Assembly: GCA_028023455.1 (NCBI GenBank)
Contig: JAQFVV010000257.1
Coordinates: 500,001-564,000 of the forward strand
DNA from: Epiperipatus broadwayi
Taxonomy: Eukaryota; Onychophora; Udeonychophora; Euonychophora; Peripatidae
Reading direction: 5' to 3'
DNA: 64,000 bases
Within the stretch, counting starts at the first letter, position 1; each line of letters begins with the position of its first letter. Both the position numbers and the translations under genes were made by a program. This document shows, piece after piece, positions 11,491 through 23,088 of the stretch. Under the pieces are notes generated by a model. The model worked only from the letters and a program-made list of their open reading frames with translations. It made no database searches and had not been told where the DNA came from.

Positions 11491-13707
11491 TTCTGGTAGT
11501 CATACTTTTTGTGAATTTTCAAGCAATAAGGCTGTTCAAATATTTATTTTCTTTTTTTAAAATATCTGGTGATTTAGGAGTTATAATTATAATGTTATGT
11601 TATTTTTTCTATATTACTGTATAGTTCTTTGTGTAATTCTTCTATACATTGAATGATGTTTTTCCTCTTTTTAGAAATAATTCAGTTTTTTTTTTTTTTG
11701 TATTAGTTAAGCAACTTTTCTTTCAATGTGAGACTTTTATTCTTTTACATAGCTTTTCTTGCTAATTCATAATTATATTCTTTTATTAGTATTTTTTTTC
11801 TTACTATTTAATAGTATTCTAGACATTCAATTCTTCTTAATGGATCTATTTTAAATATTTTCATACTCTTTTTTTTTCTTTATATACATCTTGCCTTAAT
11901 TAAAAATTTACTGGTGAATATCTGTTTTTCCCATATCTTTGTATGCCATTTTTACATAGAGTAATGGTGATTTTACAGTTGCCAGTGTGCTTACTAAAAA
12001 TTTGTTAATATTTTAAAATGATTTGTAATTAGTAATTAAAATTCATTGGATTGTTAATTTCATTTTGTTTAATAATTTTTATCTCTCTAATAATGAATTA
12101 ATCTACATCTTATTAGCCATTGATCAGTTTCTGTGTATAATTTATTTAGAACATTGCAATTTTGGAATGCAGATTTTGTGTTAGTCAAAATATAATCCGC
12201 TTCTGCTATACATTTATTTTGACATATCAATTTTTTTTAAGCAGTTTTTTTTTTAAAAAAATTCATAATATATAGTTTTTATTTTCTACACATTTGTTCA
12301 TCTCCCTTTTTATTTCTGATTCCATAAACAAATTTACCCATAGAATTTTCATCTTTCACTCATTTTGTAGTTCTAGTAATAAAATCTTTCAAGACAGTTT
12401 AAAAATATTTTTTAAGATCAAAAGCATTTTGTGTATGATATAAAGATTCTCTACTTCTTTATCACAATGAGTCAGTTGGGATATAACCTTACTATCTGCA
12501 TTTAGTATCTTAATTATGTTAAATTAGTCTTGCCACTGTTCCTGATATATCAAAAATTTACTTTTTTATATTTATAATGAATTCCATTTTCTTTGTGCTA
12601 CTAATATTTATCTGTATAACTAAGTATGTGTTGACCTTTTTAATCATGTTTTTATTTTTCATCTAACTTCATAAAGTTCAACAATATCTAATTAAACATT
12701 TTACTGTCTTCCAATTTATGCAATCTTTCAATTGAATATATCTAAATAATAGGTCATTGTCAAAACTGTAATTTCATTCTGCAATTAAGAAATTCTTAGC
12801 ATCCTCTGCTTTGTCAATAAACATTGTCTTGGCTGATGATGAATTTATCTAAGATATAATCATTAAATTTTAATTTTGTCTCTCAAAATTTAATAAAGGA
12901 TAATTATCATTTACATATATATTTGCACATTCTTCCTCCTTTCTACAAAACCCATTAATATTTTCATTAAATAGTTTCAAGCAACAAAGAAAAAGGCCAT
13001 ATTGTTTTTTGATCTTAAACTCAGAAATAAAAATCCAATACGATTCGCCACTCTGATTGATCTATATTTGTGGAAATCTCATCTATATTTATTATCCATA
13101 TAGATAATCTCATAGTAATAATAACTGCAGCAACAACAACATATACAATAGACATTAGAATTTTTTTTTCAGCCTCAAAGAGGAAACAAAGACCAACTTG
13201 CAGCTAATAATTTTTTTTTTTAAATACTCATTTTTAATATATAAAAGTATTATATTTTTATTTTATTTTGTTGTATTTTATTTTTCAATTCATCTAATTA
13301 ATTTTGTTTTACCATATAAATCACTTAAATATTTTTTGTTTTTTCTTTTTTTAATCAATTTTTTATTTTTACTTTTTATTTATTAAATTAGATACATCAT
13401 CTATCTTTATTTATTCAATTCCATTCATTTCAATCAATCTTTTTTAGCATTTTCTGTTTCTCATAGTAATTCTGATCACCATTTCTTTTAAACATTTTTA
13501 TTTAAGGTTTACTACCACAATCAAGAAAGTTACTTGATTTTAAAATTAGATTATTTTAAAAATAGTCATGCTAAAATCCTAAGTTTTTTGGAATAATTTT
13601 TTTTTTTTTTATATTTAGAGTTATAGATATATATTTACATTGTTTGTTTAAAACTTTGCTAATATTTTTATTTTGTTTTATTTACATATATATATTTAAT
13701 TCAACAG

Positions 13708-13816
13708 TGTGTGAAGGCTCTTGTTTATTACTTTGTTTCTCAAAATGGTACTGATGTTAATGCAGCTAATGATTTTGGGGATACTCCGTTGCACTTTGCT
13801 GCCACCTGGGGTTATG
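13708..13816 (+). CDS. ANKRD27: Internal exon of an ANKRD27/VARP-like ankyrin-repeat protein
   Basis: The exon starts after a T-rich tract ending in AACAG and stops before the donor GTAAGT at 13,817. It is 109 bp, begins in phase 0 and ends one base into a codon. The peptide begins CVKALVYYFVSQ and continues through DTPLHFAATWGY, one ankyrin repeat with its TPLH turn signature. From memory, vertebrate ANKRD27 has CVKALVYY at the same place before a GDTPLH-AARWGY segment, so the match is to this gene and not only to the fold. ANKRD27 is a Rab21 exchange factor and Rab32/38 effector on endosomes, with ankyrin repeats that bind trafficking partners. No other exon of the gene was found in the window, which implies long introns. 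Another ankyrin protein remains possible but less likely. Confidence 0.75.
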
Positions 13817-14569
13817 GTAAGTGATAGTTTATAATAATTATCATATTTTTAAGAATATCAGTGCTCATTTTTTTAAAAAAACCATACAATCTAACACAAA
13901 TTGAAAAAAAAAGTTTAAAAAGAAATATTTTTTTACTTTTCTAAGCACAAATAAAATTATAAAATAAATCTTTACGTATAAAAAATAAAATTATAAAAAC
14001 ACTCATTACTATTATCTGAAGATGTGAGATAATTATTAAGGGCTAATTTAATTAGCTTACAATTAGTATATTGGTTTAATATTGTTCTTTAAACTAATTA
14101 CTTTAACTTATTAGTATATAATATAGTAATTTAAACTAATTACTTTCAGTGTCATTTTCTAATTCTTGAGTTATTCACAAATGGAAAATTAGGATCAATT
14201 ACCCATAGAATCTTATCCTGAGGCATAATTTTGTAGTTTAACTATTCCAGCTTAAAGTTTTAACTATCTTATGATAAACATTAAAACAAACAGTCGAAAT
14301 ATGCCAACTCATAAGAAGTTAAAAATAAATGATTCGTTTAAAATTTTTATTCTGATGTTAAAATATTTTTAATAATTTATTTTGACATATTATTTAATAA
14401 CTTTCTTAAGAATTTTTTAATGCTATTTTTGTTAGTTATTCTCACAACAACTGTCAACAATCTTATTCCCATGTGCAAGATCACATGGCTAATCATAAAA
14501 TAGATTAGAAATATATTTCAATATATATAATATTTAAATACAAGTATATTGTCTATACTGAAATTAATG
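13817..14569. other. Intron-like sequence after the ankyrin exon
   Basis: It starts with the splice donor GTAAGT. The rest is A+T-rich with no further exon signature; no recognisable continuation of the ankyrin domain follows. Confidence 0.5.
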
Positions 14570-14683
14570 TAATTAGAAGGGATTAGAACTCACACTTTCA
14601 AGCTCCCATCAGCTAACCACTCCATCTTATATAACCGATATATATGATCAAATAACTGTGAAAAAGATAAATGATCTCCAATA

Positions 14684-14757
14684 TACGGCTTTACAAGCGG
14701 TTGTCCCGGGTTGGCGGGTTCCCTTCCTGGCTGATGCTATGACACATGAGAAAAAAA
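14684..14757 (+). mobile_element. 5'-truncated tRNA-derived SINE inside the fold-back arm
   Basis: From CGGCTTTACAAGCGGTTGTC onward it matches the better-preserved SINE at 35,173-35,280, including the B-box region, the TGATGCTATGACA-CATGAG ending and an A-run. The tRNA 5' half is missing. The opposite arm of the fold-back lacks this insert, so the SINE landed after the inverted structure formed. Confidence 0.75.
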
Positions 14758-15332
14758 TATATACATATTTTATGCTGAATGAACACTCATCAGTTGGTCC
14801 AGATCATTTCTCTCTCACACATATATAATCAGTGCTCAATTTATATTAAGGTAGGAAATCGTCAAACTTTAATAGACAGGCTTCAGTCTTCTCCACCCTC
14901 TTATTCTTGTCATCCATATCATTGAAAATCTTATGGAAATGATCAAAGTCCTTGTTGATGTCAGTATTATTGTCATACCCATGTTGATTTTTAAGCCATT
15001 CTGATCTCTCACATAGAGAACCTTAATATGTTTATTTAAATACACAAAAGAGGGATGGGGCAGAATACAGGCTGAATATTTAATATTTAAATGTAAGTAT
15101 ATTATATAAGTATATTGGGTGTATTTCAACGGAAATATTGTCCTATACATGAGGAGTCAGACTGATTTAAAGTCAACATGGGTATGACAATATTGGAATC
15201 AATAAGTGTTCCGTCATAAGATTTTCAATGATACAGATGGCCGGAGAGTTGGATGGTGGAGAAGATTGGAGCCTGTCCATTAAAGTTTGAATATAGACTA
15301 AGCACTGATTATAAGATAATGATCTGGTCTAA

Positions 15333-15358
15333 CTGATGAGTGCAGGTTCAGCACGAAA
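15333..15358 (+). ncRNA. Hammerhead-ribozyme-like core
   Basis: CTGATGA is followed by a 4-bp stem II (GTGC/GCAC, loop AGGTTCA) and then GAAA, the exact conserved order of a hammerhead core. An AUCUG/CAGAU pairing is possible between 15,32x and about 15,387 and could be a distal stem I. Stem III and the NUH cleavage site are not convincing: a GTC lies downstream, but the closing helix would need a bulge. The left-arm counterpart on the minus strand (14,769-14,793) keeps CTGATGA but has a weakened stem II and TAAAA in place of GAAA. Activity is doubtful. Confidence 0.45.
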
Positions 15359-15459
15359 TACTTATATATGTGGTCATGTGTATCAGATAGAGTAGACAGC
15401 TGTAGAGATCTTGAAAGTATGAGTTTAAATCTCTTCTAATATATATAAATATATGCAAA

Positions 15460-18400
15460 CATTACTTTGTCTCACAGAATTGAGATTCAATATTTGGGCC
15501 TGATGCAAATAGTTTTTCTTTTGTAAGAAAGCCTGATCAGATGTTGATTCTATAAGGGATGCAGATGAACTTCGGAATCAGGGTTTATGCTAAGATTCAA
15601 CAGTGTAGCACTATCCATAGACTATGATATGACATCATTAATATTTTGAACTTAATAGCACAATCTCATACCTATTAATGTTTCTTTGGTGTGTAATTTG
15701 ATATATGTTTACAATATTTGGAGAGATTTAGAGTAGAAGTAAGTTGTAAGTAGATCAATAACCTGCTCGAATGTTAGCTCTGATATATACTCTTTCATTA
15801 GCCACAAACTCACTTAGATTGATAGATACCTCAGTTTTCAGAAGAGTTTTATTTACTTATTTGGTTGTAAGTTCACAAACCGATTTAAAAAAAAATATTG
15901 ATAAAATTCTTCAAGTGAATCCACTTTTACCACCCATATTTTTTTTATTTCAATGAAGAAAAAAAATCATTAGACTTATAATTATCCACGTGAACATCTC
16001 AATTGAGACTGACTTTCCTTGAATCTTTAAATTACCCCCCCCCTTTTAAAATTATAAATGGTGAATAAAACTTTTTTTTTTTTAGTTTCAATCATAATTG
16101 TCAGTTTTATTAAATGTACTGGTATTCTAAGTTGGATTGCACCAATTCTGGTATTCTAGTGACAAATATAAACCTGTAAGCATATTTCATTAATTTTAGT
16201 AATCAATTATAAATGTAATTGAAGGGAATTTGAACCCAGATGTTCAAGCAAGTATAACAAAATTATATATATTGTACCCTTACTTCTCGATGTATAATAT
16301 AACTTGAAATACGACTAGCTCAATTAAAATTAATGCTTAATTTAAAATTTGCATATCTATCTTTAATTCACTTTTATATTATCATATTCTAATTAAATTT
16401 ATTATCAATTATCAAAATCAATATAATTCTATAGTATGTACTAATTAAATAAGTATTTAATTTAAATCATGAGATTGTGAAGTAAAGTTACAAAGCAATA
16501 AGTAGATTTACATTGAGTCAATATCTTCCAAACATATTATCTCAATGGCATAAGAATACTATCACCTCCTTATTAATTTACTACTACCTCTATAGCATTC
16601 TTATGGCTTTTAAATAAAATAAACTATCTTTAATAATAATAAAATAAATAAAGCTTAACTTTTAATTTTTAAGATATAATTAAATAATCTCAGGTTCTTC
16701 TAATTATCTTAAAGTAATGATAACTCATGTAAATAAGTATGATATGGGATTTTATATCAAACTTAAATACACCTAACTTATTCTAATAATAATAATACTC
16801 AATATTAATCTTAGGGTATAACTTAGTCTTATTTATTTTTGTTATATTATCAATCATTAAATAAATAAATAATCATGTATGTATCTTTTATCTTCATATA
16901 GTATCTTAATTTTGGAATAGATCAAAATCTTACAATTTATTAATCTATGGCAATAAATAATATTGTACTCTTATAATGTATTATAATTATTCTATGACCA
17001 TTGTAATATAATGTAATAATGTCAATCAATTCTTATAAAATGATATCAGGAAAATATTGTATCTATTTCTAAATAATAATAATAAATTCATATTGTGCAA
17101 ATATTATGTTTGTTCAAATTATCTGCTGTCAAATGCTGTGGTGCAAAATAATGAACTCGACACACTTTTAAAACAAATTAAACAAATTTATTTACATTAA
17201 CTTTGATTAAGAATTTATTTACAATATTTACAGTTCAACTTATGAAAACAAAGAAAATAAAATTAAGAAAATAATAATAATACAATATGTTTACACTATT
17301 ATTAACTCATACTCCTATAAGTAATTATACATTCTTTAAATGCTGTATTAATAACATAAAGTATGTTTTCAAAACTCAGACTTTAAATAAATATCAGTGA
17401 ACTTCAATTATTACACAGAAAAATTTATGTAAATAATCTTTATGTAGCATATGTAAACAATTAAACTTTATTAATTAAATTGCTACATCACTTAAGTATT
17501 GCTATTATTCATTTTATAATGTACTAGTATGTGTTTACTTTATTATCAGCATTACTTTAATAGCATAATATAGAAATTAATGTATCCTTGTAATGTAATA
17601 ACAAATAATTGATTATAATTTTATATTTCACTTAATGCAATTCATGCTATATGTTTTTATTAAATATGCATTACATATATGTACTGTTAAAATAATAATA
17701 TTTAAATTATTCATCAATTTCAAATTCATAAAGCACTATATTAGATAAATTCTATGATTCTTTTCTGTGTGAAATTATTACTTTAATCCAGGTGTTATAC
17801 TACTCCTTCCTAATAAATTTCTATCTACAAAACATCCTTTAAAACTTATTTAAATTTTCCGGAAAAACAATCATCTACTTTACATAAATACGAATTATTC
17901 AAAACTATTTATACCTCATCATATTTAGTAAACCTTTAATTCAAACATAAACTTCTACATAAAACTTAACTTAATTTATCCAATAAAATATAATAAAATA
18001 TAAACTTTGAAATCTCTTCCTAACTTTTAAATAAAATAATTACTGATATGAATAATAAATATAATTTTAATACTCTAACATAATAATAATAATAAAAAAA
18101 AATAAAAATCAAAATTTATTTACGAAAGAATCATATAATTATTTCTAAGCTTTTTATGTAATGTTGTATCATATTTATATCATAAATTCAAATTATGCAT
18201 ATTTAAATAAAACTGTCACTGCCAATATAATGTGTGTGTATTTTTAAAATAATCATACATTCATTCAAAATAACATATCATTCAGTTGATCTAAAGAAAA
18301 CATATTAAATACATTAAAATTATTATTATTATACAATTTTTACCATCAATAATGTCCTAATGTACAGTCCATCTTCCAATATTCTTCGGAATTACAGCTT

Positions 18401-20592
18401 CATAGAATAAATTACATTTATACTTACAATCATTCTTTAACATATTACGTTTTATATTAATTATAAGATAAACTTATGCAATTAATTATTATATTACTTT
18501 AATTAGTAATTTTAAGTAATGTACCTATCTTATTTTAAATAGATTAATATTATTTAACTTTTATATTAGATAAATAAAACAAAAAATTATATTACATGAC
18601 TCCATCGATGTTTTCTTTTCCACCATAAAGTTTTTAAATCCTAGGCACATATTCACTAGCACATCATTTTCTGTTTCCGGTCCATCACGTGTTTTTTTTT
18701 TAAAAGTTTATGAAAACAAAAATGTTCTTTTTTAAAAAAAAAACCAAAACAAAAGTTAATAAAATTAAAATAGTTTATCTGATCCGGATGCAGTTCTTTA
18801 AAATATTATTTAAAAGTTATTATTCTTGAATTAGTCTATAATTTATGAAAAATTATCATTTAATTATTTTAAATTAACTGGGACGTCCACGTATCACTTG
18901 CGCATTTCTTATCAACATATCTAGGTAAGAATAAGCTTCTTTATTTATAAACGACCTGCGTTTAAATTATTTCAATACAATAATTTTATTGTATTAAGAT
19001 TTTTAGCTAATTATATTTCAATTGATTTGCCTTTAAAATCATCAACATTCAGTCTTTTAAACATAAAGATTTAACAAGGCAAGTATTTATAAAAACTACT
19101 TTCATTTTCAATATCTTTACTTAAGATATATATTTTAAATTCATAGCTTGCAAAAAATACTTTCTTCATAAGAAGTATTTTATTCTCTAAAATATCTATT
19201 TTCTAATAATCACTATTAATTAGCTTTTAAAATTATATACTGTCCAAAATACTACTTTTCTCCATCTCGTAATTTTCTGAACTAATCCAGCGTTTGTCAT
19301 ATTTCTAGGGTAAAGTTTCCGATATATTTTCACTATATATGATGTTTCCATGACCATTTGTTTGCAAATTGAGCTTCAATTTAGAGACGGCTGATTGGGA
19401 AAAATTAAATTAACACTGCATATCTATTATTTAAAACTTTTATAGATTATTTATAACGACACTCTTGTAATTTTAAAAAAAATGATTTTAGAGCGTCTAT
19501 AAATTTACTTAGCTATTTTTCTAATAGCACAATTAACTTGAAAATTCAATCACGAAGTCCCCTCCTAACAATTGACCTGAGCTTTTATACCGGAAGAAAC
19601 TTCCCATTTGATTGGTAGATTAAACAATCAACTTTGCTGGCTTATTTACATATTTACCAACAACACAAAGTTAAAAATAAATAATGACTTATTTAATATT
19701 TAATATTTATTACATTATTACATTTTTAAAATAATTCTTATCATTTATTTAAATCTATTAAACACCTTTTAAAAATATATATTACTCCACTTGATTTTAA
19801 TTTTAACTTTTATAAAATTATTTAAAATACACTAAGTCTTTTTATACGTTATATTTTCAAAGCAATATTCTAAAATCAGATTTAATATTCTACACTTATT
19901 TATCTTTATTTTATCTCGTGATAACTCACGTATTATTTATAAATTTTACAACATGATTTTTTAAAATAGTTCTGCAACTTTATTAGATAACTTCCACGCA
20001 TGTTTGTGTACATCTAACTAACATCTGTTTTTTTCTATAACACAAGAAACGCTTATTATCGTCTAAAAATAAACTAACAATTGCATTTTTTAAAATAAAT
20101 ATTTTTTAAATAAATAAGATATTATAATAGATTTTAAAATAATTATTCGATATTATTAAAATCAAATATCAATCTTCTATTTAAGTACTTACAATAATTA
20201 AAATATTTATATTCTCTTATAATATTATTTTATCAACAATAAACATATGCATTTAATTTTACTTGACTTTTAAATACTTTAGTTTTAAATATTTATTAAT
20301 TAAATATATTCATGCAGTATTGACTATGGCCATTATTCCCAACTATATATTATAATCATCATCATTTAAAATGTCTCTCTCAATATTAGCACAATTTTAC
20401 ATATCAAATACTCATAGATTGCTTTCATTAAATCTTTTGAAATATTACCATAAGCAAAATCAACATCACATATTCAAATATATCTTAAATTTAAAATTTT
20501 TAATAAATTAGCACAAAATTAGATGGTGACCCATACAAAAGGGCACAATATATATATATATATATATTTATTGGTATGTTAAGATTGGAAAT
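15460..20592. other. About 5 kb of A+T-rich DNA, no gene seen
   Basis: I see no exon, RT or transposase motif. A B-box-like GGGTTCAAATTCCC (minus strand, near 16,205-16,225) may mark a SINE relic. A small hairpin lies at 16,547-16,607. On the minus strand near 19,581-19,615 a CCAAT box sits upstream of TATAAAAGC, promoter-like but with no identified transcript. A (TA)n run is at 20,549-20,570. Confidence 0.5.
16547..16607. repeat. Small dispersed fold-back, second copy near 0.9 kb
   Basis: GGCATAAGAATACTAT at the left end is matched 14 of 16 by the reverse complement of the right end. A related hairpin is at 916-959, and both share the adjoining CAATGGCATAAGAA sequence. Size suggests a tiny MITE-like repeat. 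The internal GAGGTAGTAG on the minus strand is not let-7, because the hairpin does not pair it. Confidence 0.5.
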
Positions 20593-20764
20593 TTAACGTT
20601 GTAATTGTAATAGGTTTTTAGTAGAAGACCACCTCAGTAGTTTTCTGGATATTGGATCACAGAGGGGGGATGGGTGGGGAATCTTCCTATCCAATTTACT
20701 TGCCATGTAGTTTTGTGGTGGTCTGTATGTAAATCCTTGATTATTTTTGTTGGTATAGTAATGA

Positions 20765-21500
20765 TTGAAATTTTTTTGGTTTGCTTTGTTTATTTTATTG
20801 TTTGCAAAAATTCTCACACCTTTAACTCAATTAAAACCAACGAAACTTCGTTATTGGGATGCCTATCTTTTTTTTTTTTCAACAATTATCCCAGATCATA
20901 GCATTCTCACCTGTACAAACTTTGCCATTATAAAGAAATATAAAAGATGTAATCTAGAGCCAAAATATTTGGATTTTCTTCTAAAGCTAAATCTCAATGC
21001 CCTTCCAACAAGCCACTTTCTTGTGATGTATAGAGGTTTTTCATCTTTGGACCCTGTTTGCTCACTCTGCCATAGGGAGGATGATACCATATTTCACATT
21101 TTCAACAATTGTTCCTCTCTTCAGGGCTGTAGAATATTGATTAATAAAATTTATACACCAAAACATCCAATTATCAACACACTCATAAAAGGTTTTGCTT
21201 ATGGGGATTTTGCAATTATAAGAAGTGCAACTTTCATCACTTTCTGTCTATGGTTTGTCAGATGCTTCATAATCTTCAAGTCTGTTATACCTGATCCAAC
21301 ATTAATTTTTTTACAAAAATTAAAAGATATCAAAGAAAGAGATTTGAAGTTAGCTCCTCACCTAATAGCAAATTCCACATGGAATCTTATTAATATTGGA
21401 CATTAAGTAATTTAATGGTTTATAAATGTATTGCCAAATTTAATGTTATTTTATAATTTTTTCTTTATTGTAAACATAGTTAAATAAACCTGTTTTTGAT
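20765..21500 (+). mobile_element. 5'-truncated L1/Tx1-like LINE, C-terminal end only
   Basis: The reading frame 20,765-21,406 encodes the last 200 or so residues of a LINE ORF2. Landmarks are LEPKYLDFLLKLNLNALPT and the zinc motif CSLCHREDDTIFHIFNNC (CX2CX7HX4C). It matches in order the C-terminus of the minus-strand LINE at 36.75-39.69 kb, which has LEPKYFDFIIKMNLIALPT and CGLCHRAEEMLDHIIYQC. The RT palm is absent. A short 3' UTR with AATAAA near 21,484 follows. This is the usual outcome of incomplete reverse transcription. The frame is open in its last part but cannot act alone. Confidence 0.75.
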
Positions 21501-21602
21501 ACTAAATTACTAACTGAATGATATTATCTAATGGATTTTTTTCGTTCGTTTCCCCCCCCCCCCCATTATTGTTGGAGGACGATCACTTTGTCGAACTTAA
21601 TC

Positions 21603-21603
<1 letters not shown>

Positions 21604-21643
<40 letters not shown>
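21604..21643. repeat. (CA)n microsatellite
   Basis: About 37 bp of alternating AC, close downstream of the LINE 3' end and preceded by a C13-like homopolymer near 21,552. Confidence 0.95.
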
Positions 21644-21644
<1 letters not shown>

Positions 21645-21649
21645 TTTGA

Positions 21650-23088
21650 GTATTTGCCATTTTTACTATTTAGATTCCAACAGTTATTAAATAAATTTAT
21701 TATATATAACAATAAACGAACAGAGAATTTCTAAATATATATATTCTTTGTTTTTGAAAAAAATAATGATAAAGTCTTCTCCATTGATATTACTTGACTA
21801 TAAATATCGTCATAGTTTTATTTTAGAAAATGCAAATGCAAAGTTTGACTTGTTTTGTACAGTTGAAGTAAAAGACAAAATAATTGTATTTCTATTCCTG
21901 TTGTTAATAAAATAAAATTATTCGTGAGATTTGTAAAATTCATGATCTTAGCTCTTACAAATGATAAACTAATGTTTCAAATTTATTGTTACATATTGTT
22001 TTTTCTTTTTTTCTTAAACAGATACAAAAAAAAAAAAAACTTTTTATTCTTTATTGCAGCATTGGTTCTTCAAATATGTTATCAAGAATTGGTATCATTT
22101 TGGGAGAAGGTTTAGCAATAAATCGTAAAGAATATCAGATAACATACTTTTTCAAGATTTCAAATTATTTCTTTACTTTTTTTTTTTTTTAAAAAAAATC
22201 ATACATTATTACTAAGAAAACTATAAAGTAAATTAACGTAGAGCAGAATAAAACACCGAGAGAAAAAAATATATATATACTTTAAGAAAAGTACATTATT
22301 TTTAATTTGATTTTATTATTATTTTCTTTATGAATAATGATATAGTTTCAAACATTATGTTCTCAGATAGGAAACATTGAAATTATCAGGCCAGGATATT
22401 ATTGTTTACCAGTGTCACTGTATGTTGTTTGAATCCATTTGCCTAATTTTGGACCTTCAAATAATTGATGCCTGTCCTTTTTTCCCCATGGTCTGGCATT
22501 GATATTTATTCTCTCTCTCTACACTTCCAGTGCGTTTATTTGTGTATAGTCCTGCATCTTTTCCAATTGCTTATTTGGTTAGATATGGTAGTGGTTCATG
22601 CCTATTGCATTTAGAAAGTCTGCCACCTGTTTGATCATTTTTCTGTCAGTACTCACAATCCGAATCTAGACAGATTATGATGAGTTATTCTTATAATCTG
22701 ATTTTCAGTCAATCTGTATGCACCCAATATTTTTAGCATAATTCCCTGCCTCCTAAAATTTTTTGCAGATGAGTTATTCTTATAATCTGATTTTCAGTCA
22801 ATCTGTATGCACCCAATATTCTTAGCATAATTCCCTGCCTCCTAAAATTTTCTGCAACACCTGCACAAAATTTCTTCTGCATTATTTGATACCTGACAGA
22901 CCCCTGGCATTCTTCTACACAGAAGTTCTTCCATATAATTCTGAAATGTTTTAGGTTGGTGAAACAATGAATCAGACCATACTTCGGCATTGGCTTGTAA
23001 ATAAGTTGCATGCAATGGTCAGTTCACTTTCTTCTATTATTATGTCATGATTAAAATAACTTTCTATGCTATTTAGATGCTCTGTTAT
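21650..23088. other. No gene seen except a local duplication
   Basis: A possible splice acceptor near 22,057 leads into a short open stretch, but no donor or family is recognised. From 22,380 to 23,040 the sequence is more complex and includes an 89-bp tandem duplication; a minus-strand frame across it (23,011-22,733) encodes an unrecognised peptide that is itself duplicated in part. Confidence 0.45.
22679..22850. repeat. Two-copy tandem duplication, period 89 bp
   Basis: The block beginning GATGAGTTATTCTTATAATC starts at 22,679 and again at 22,768. The copies differ at only a few positions, so the event is fairly recent relative to surrounding decay. Confidence 0.9.

Larger units (their letters stand above)
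9361..13700. other. T-rich DNA without a supported gene, upstream of the ankyrin exon
   Basis: The plus strand is markedly T-rich over this stretch, and I find no exon or transposase or RT motif. Items seen are a short tandem duplication at 9,940-10,040 and a SINE-like piece at 11,427-11,490. The composition would fit a very old A-rich LINE on the minus strand, but no domain survives to prove that. If the ANKRD27 reading is right, at least the 3' part is intron. Confidence 0.45.
14570..15455. mobile_element. Fold-back element: inverted dimer with hammerhead-like cores
   Basis: The left arm (about 14,570-15,040) and right arm (about 15,130-15,455) are imperfect reverse complements. Matching pairs include ACTCATCAGTTGGTCCAGATC with ACTGATGAGTGC upstream of its partner, TCATTGAAAATCTTATG with CATAAGATTTTCAATGA, and TTGTCATACCCATGTTGA with TCAACATGGGTATGACAA. 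A tRNA-SINE fragment interrupts the left arm only. Both flanks are TA-rich. No open frame of interest is present. It may be a relic of a retrozyme- or Penelope-related repeat; an ordinary fold-back DNA transposon is the alternative. Confidence 0.7.

Noticed and set aside
16580-16605. GAGGTAGTAG on the minus strand resembles the let-7 seed region
   Set aside because: Only the first ten bases match and the surrounding hairpin leaves this segment in the loop, so it cannot be a let-7 precursor.
22058-22110. Possible exon after TTATTGCAG at 22,057
   Set aside because: No convincing donor, no family match, and it does not continue the ankyrin protein.
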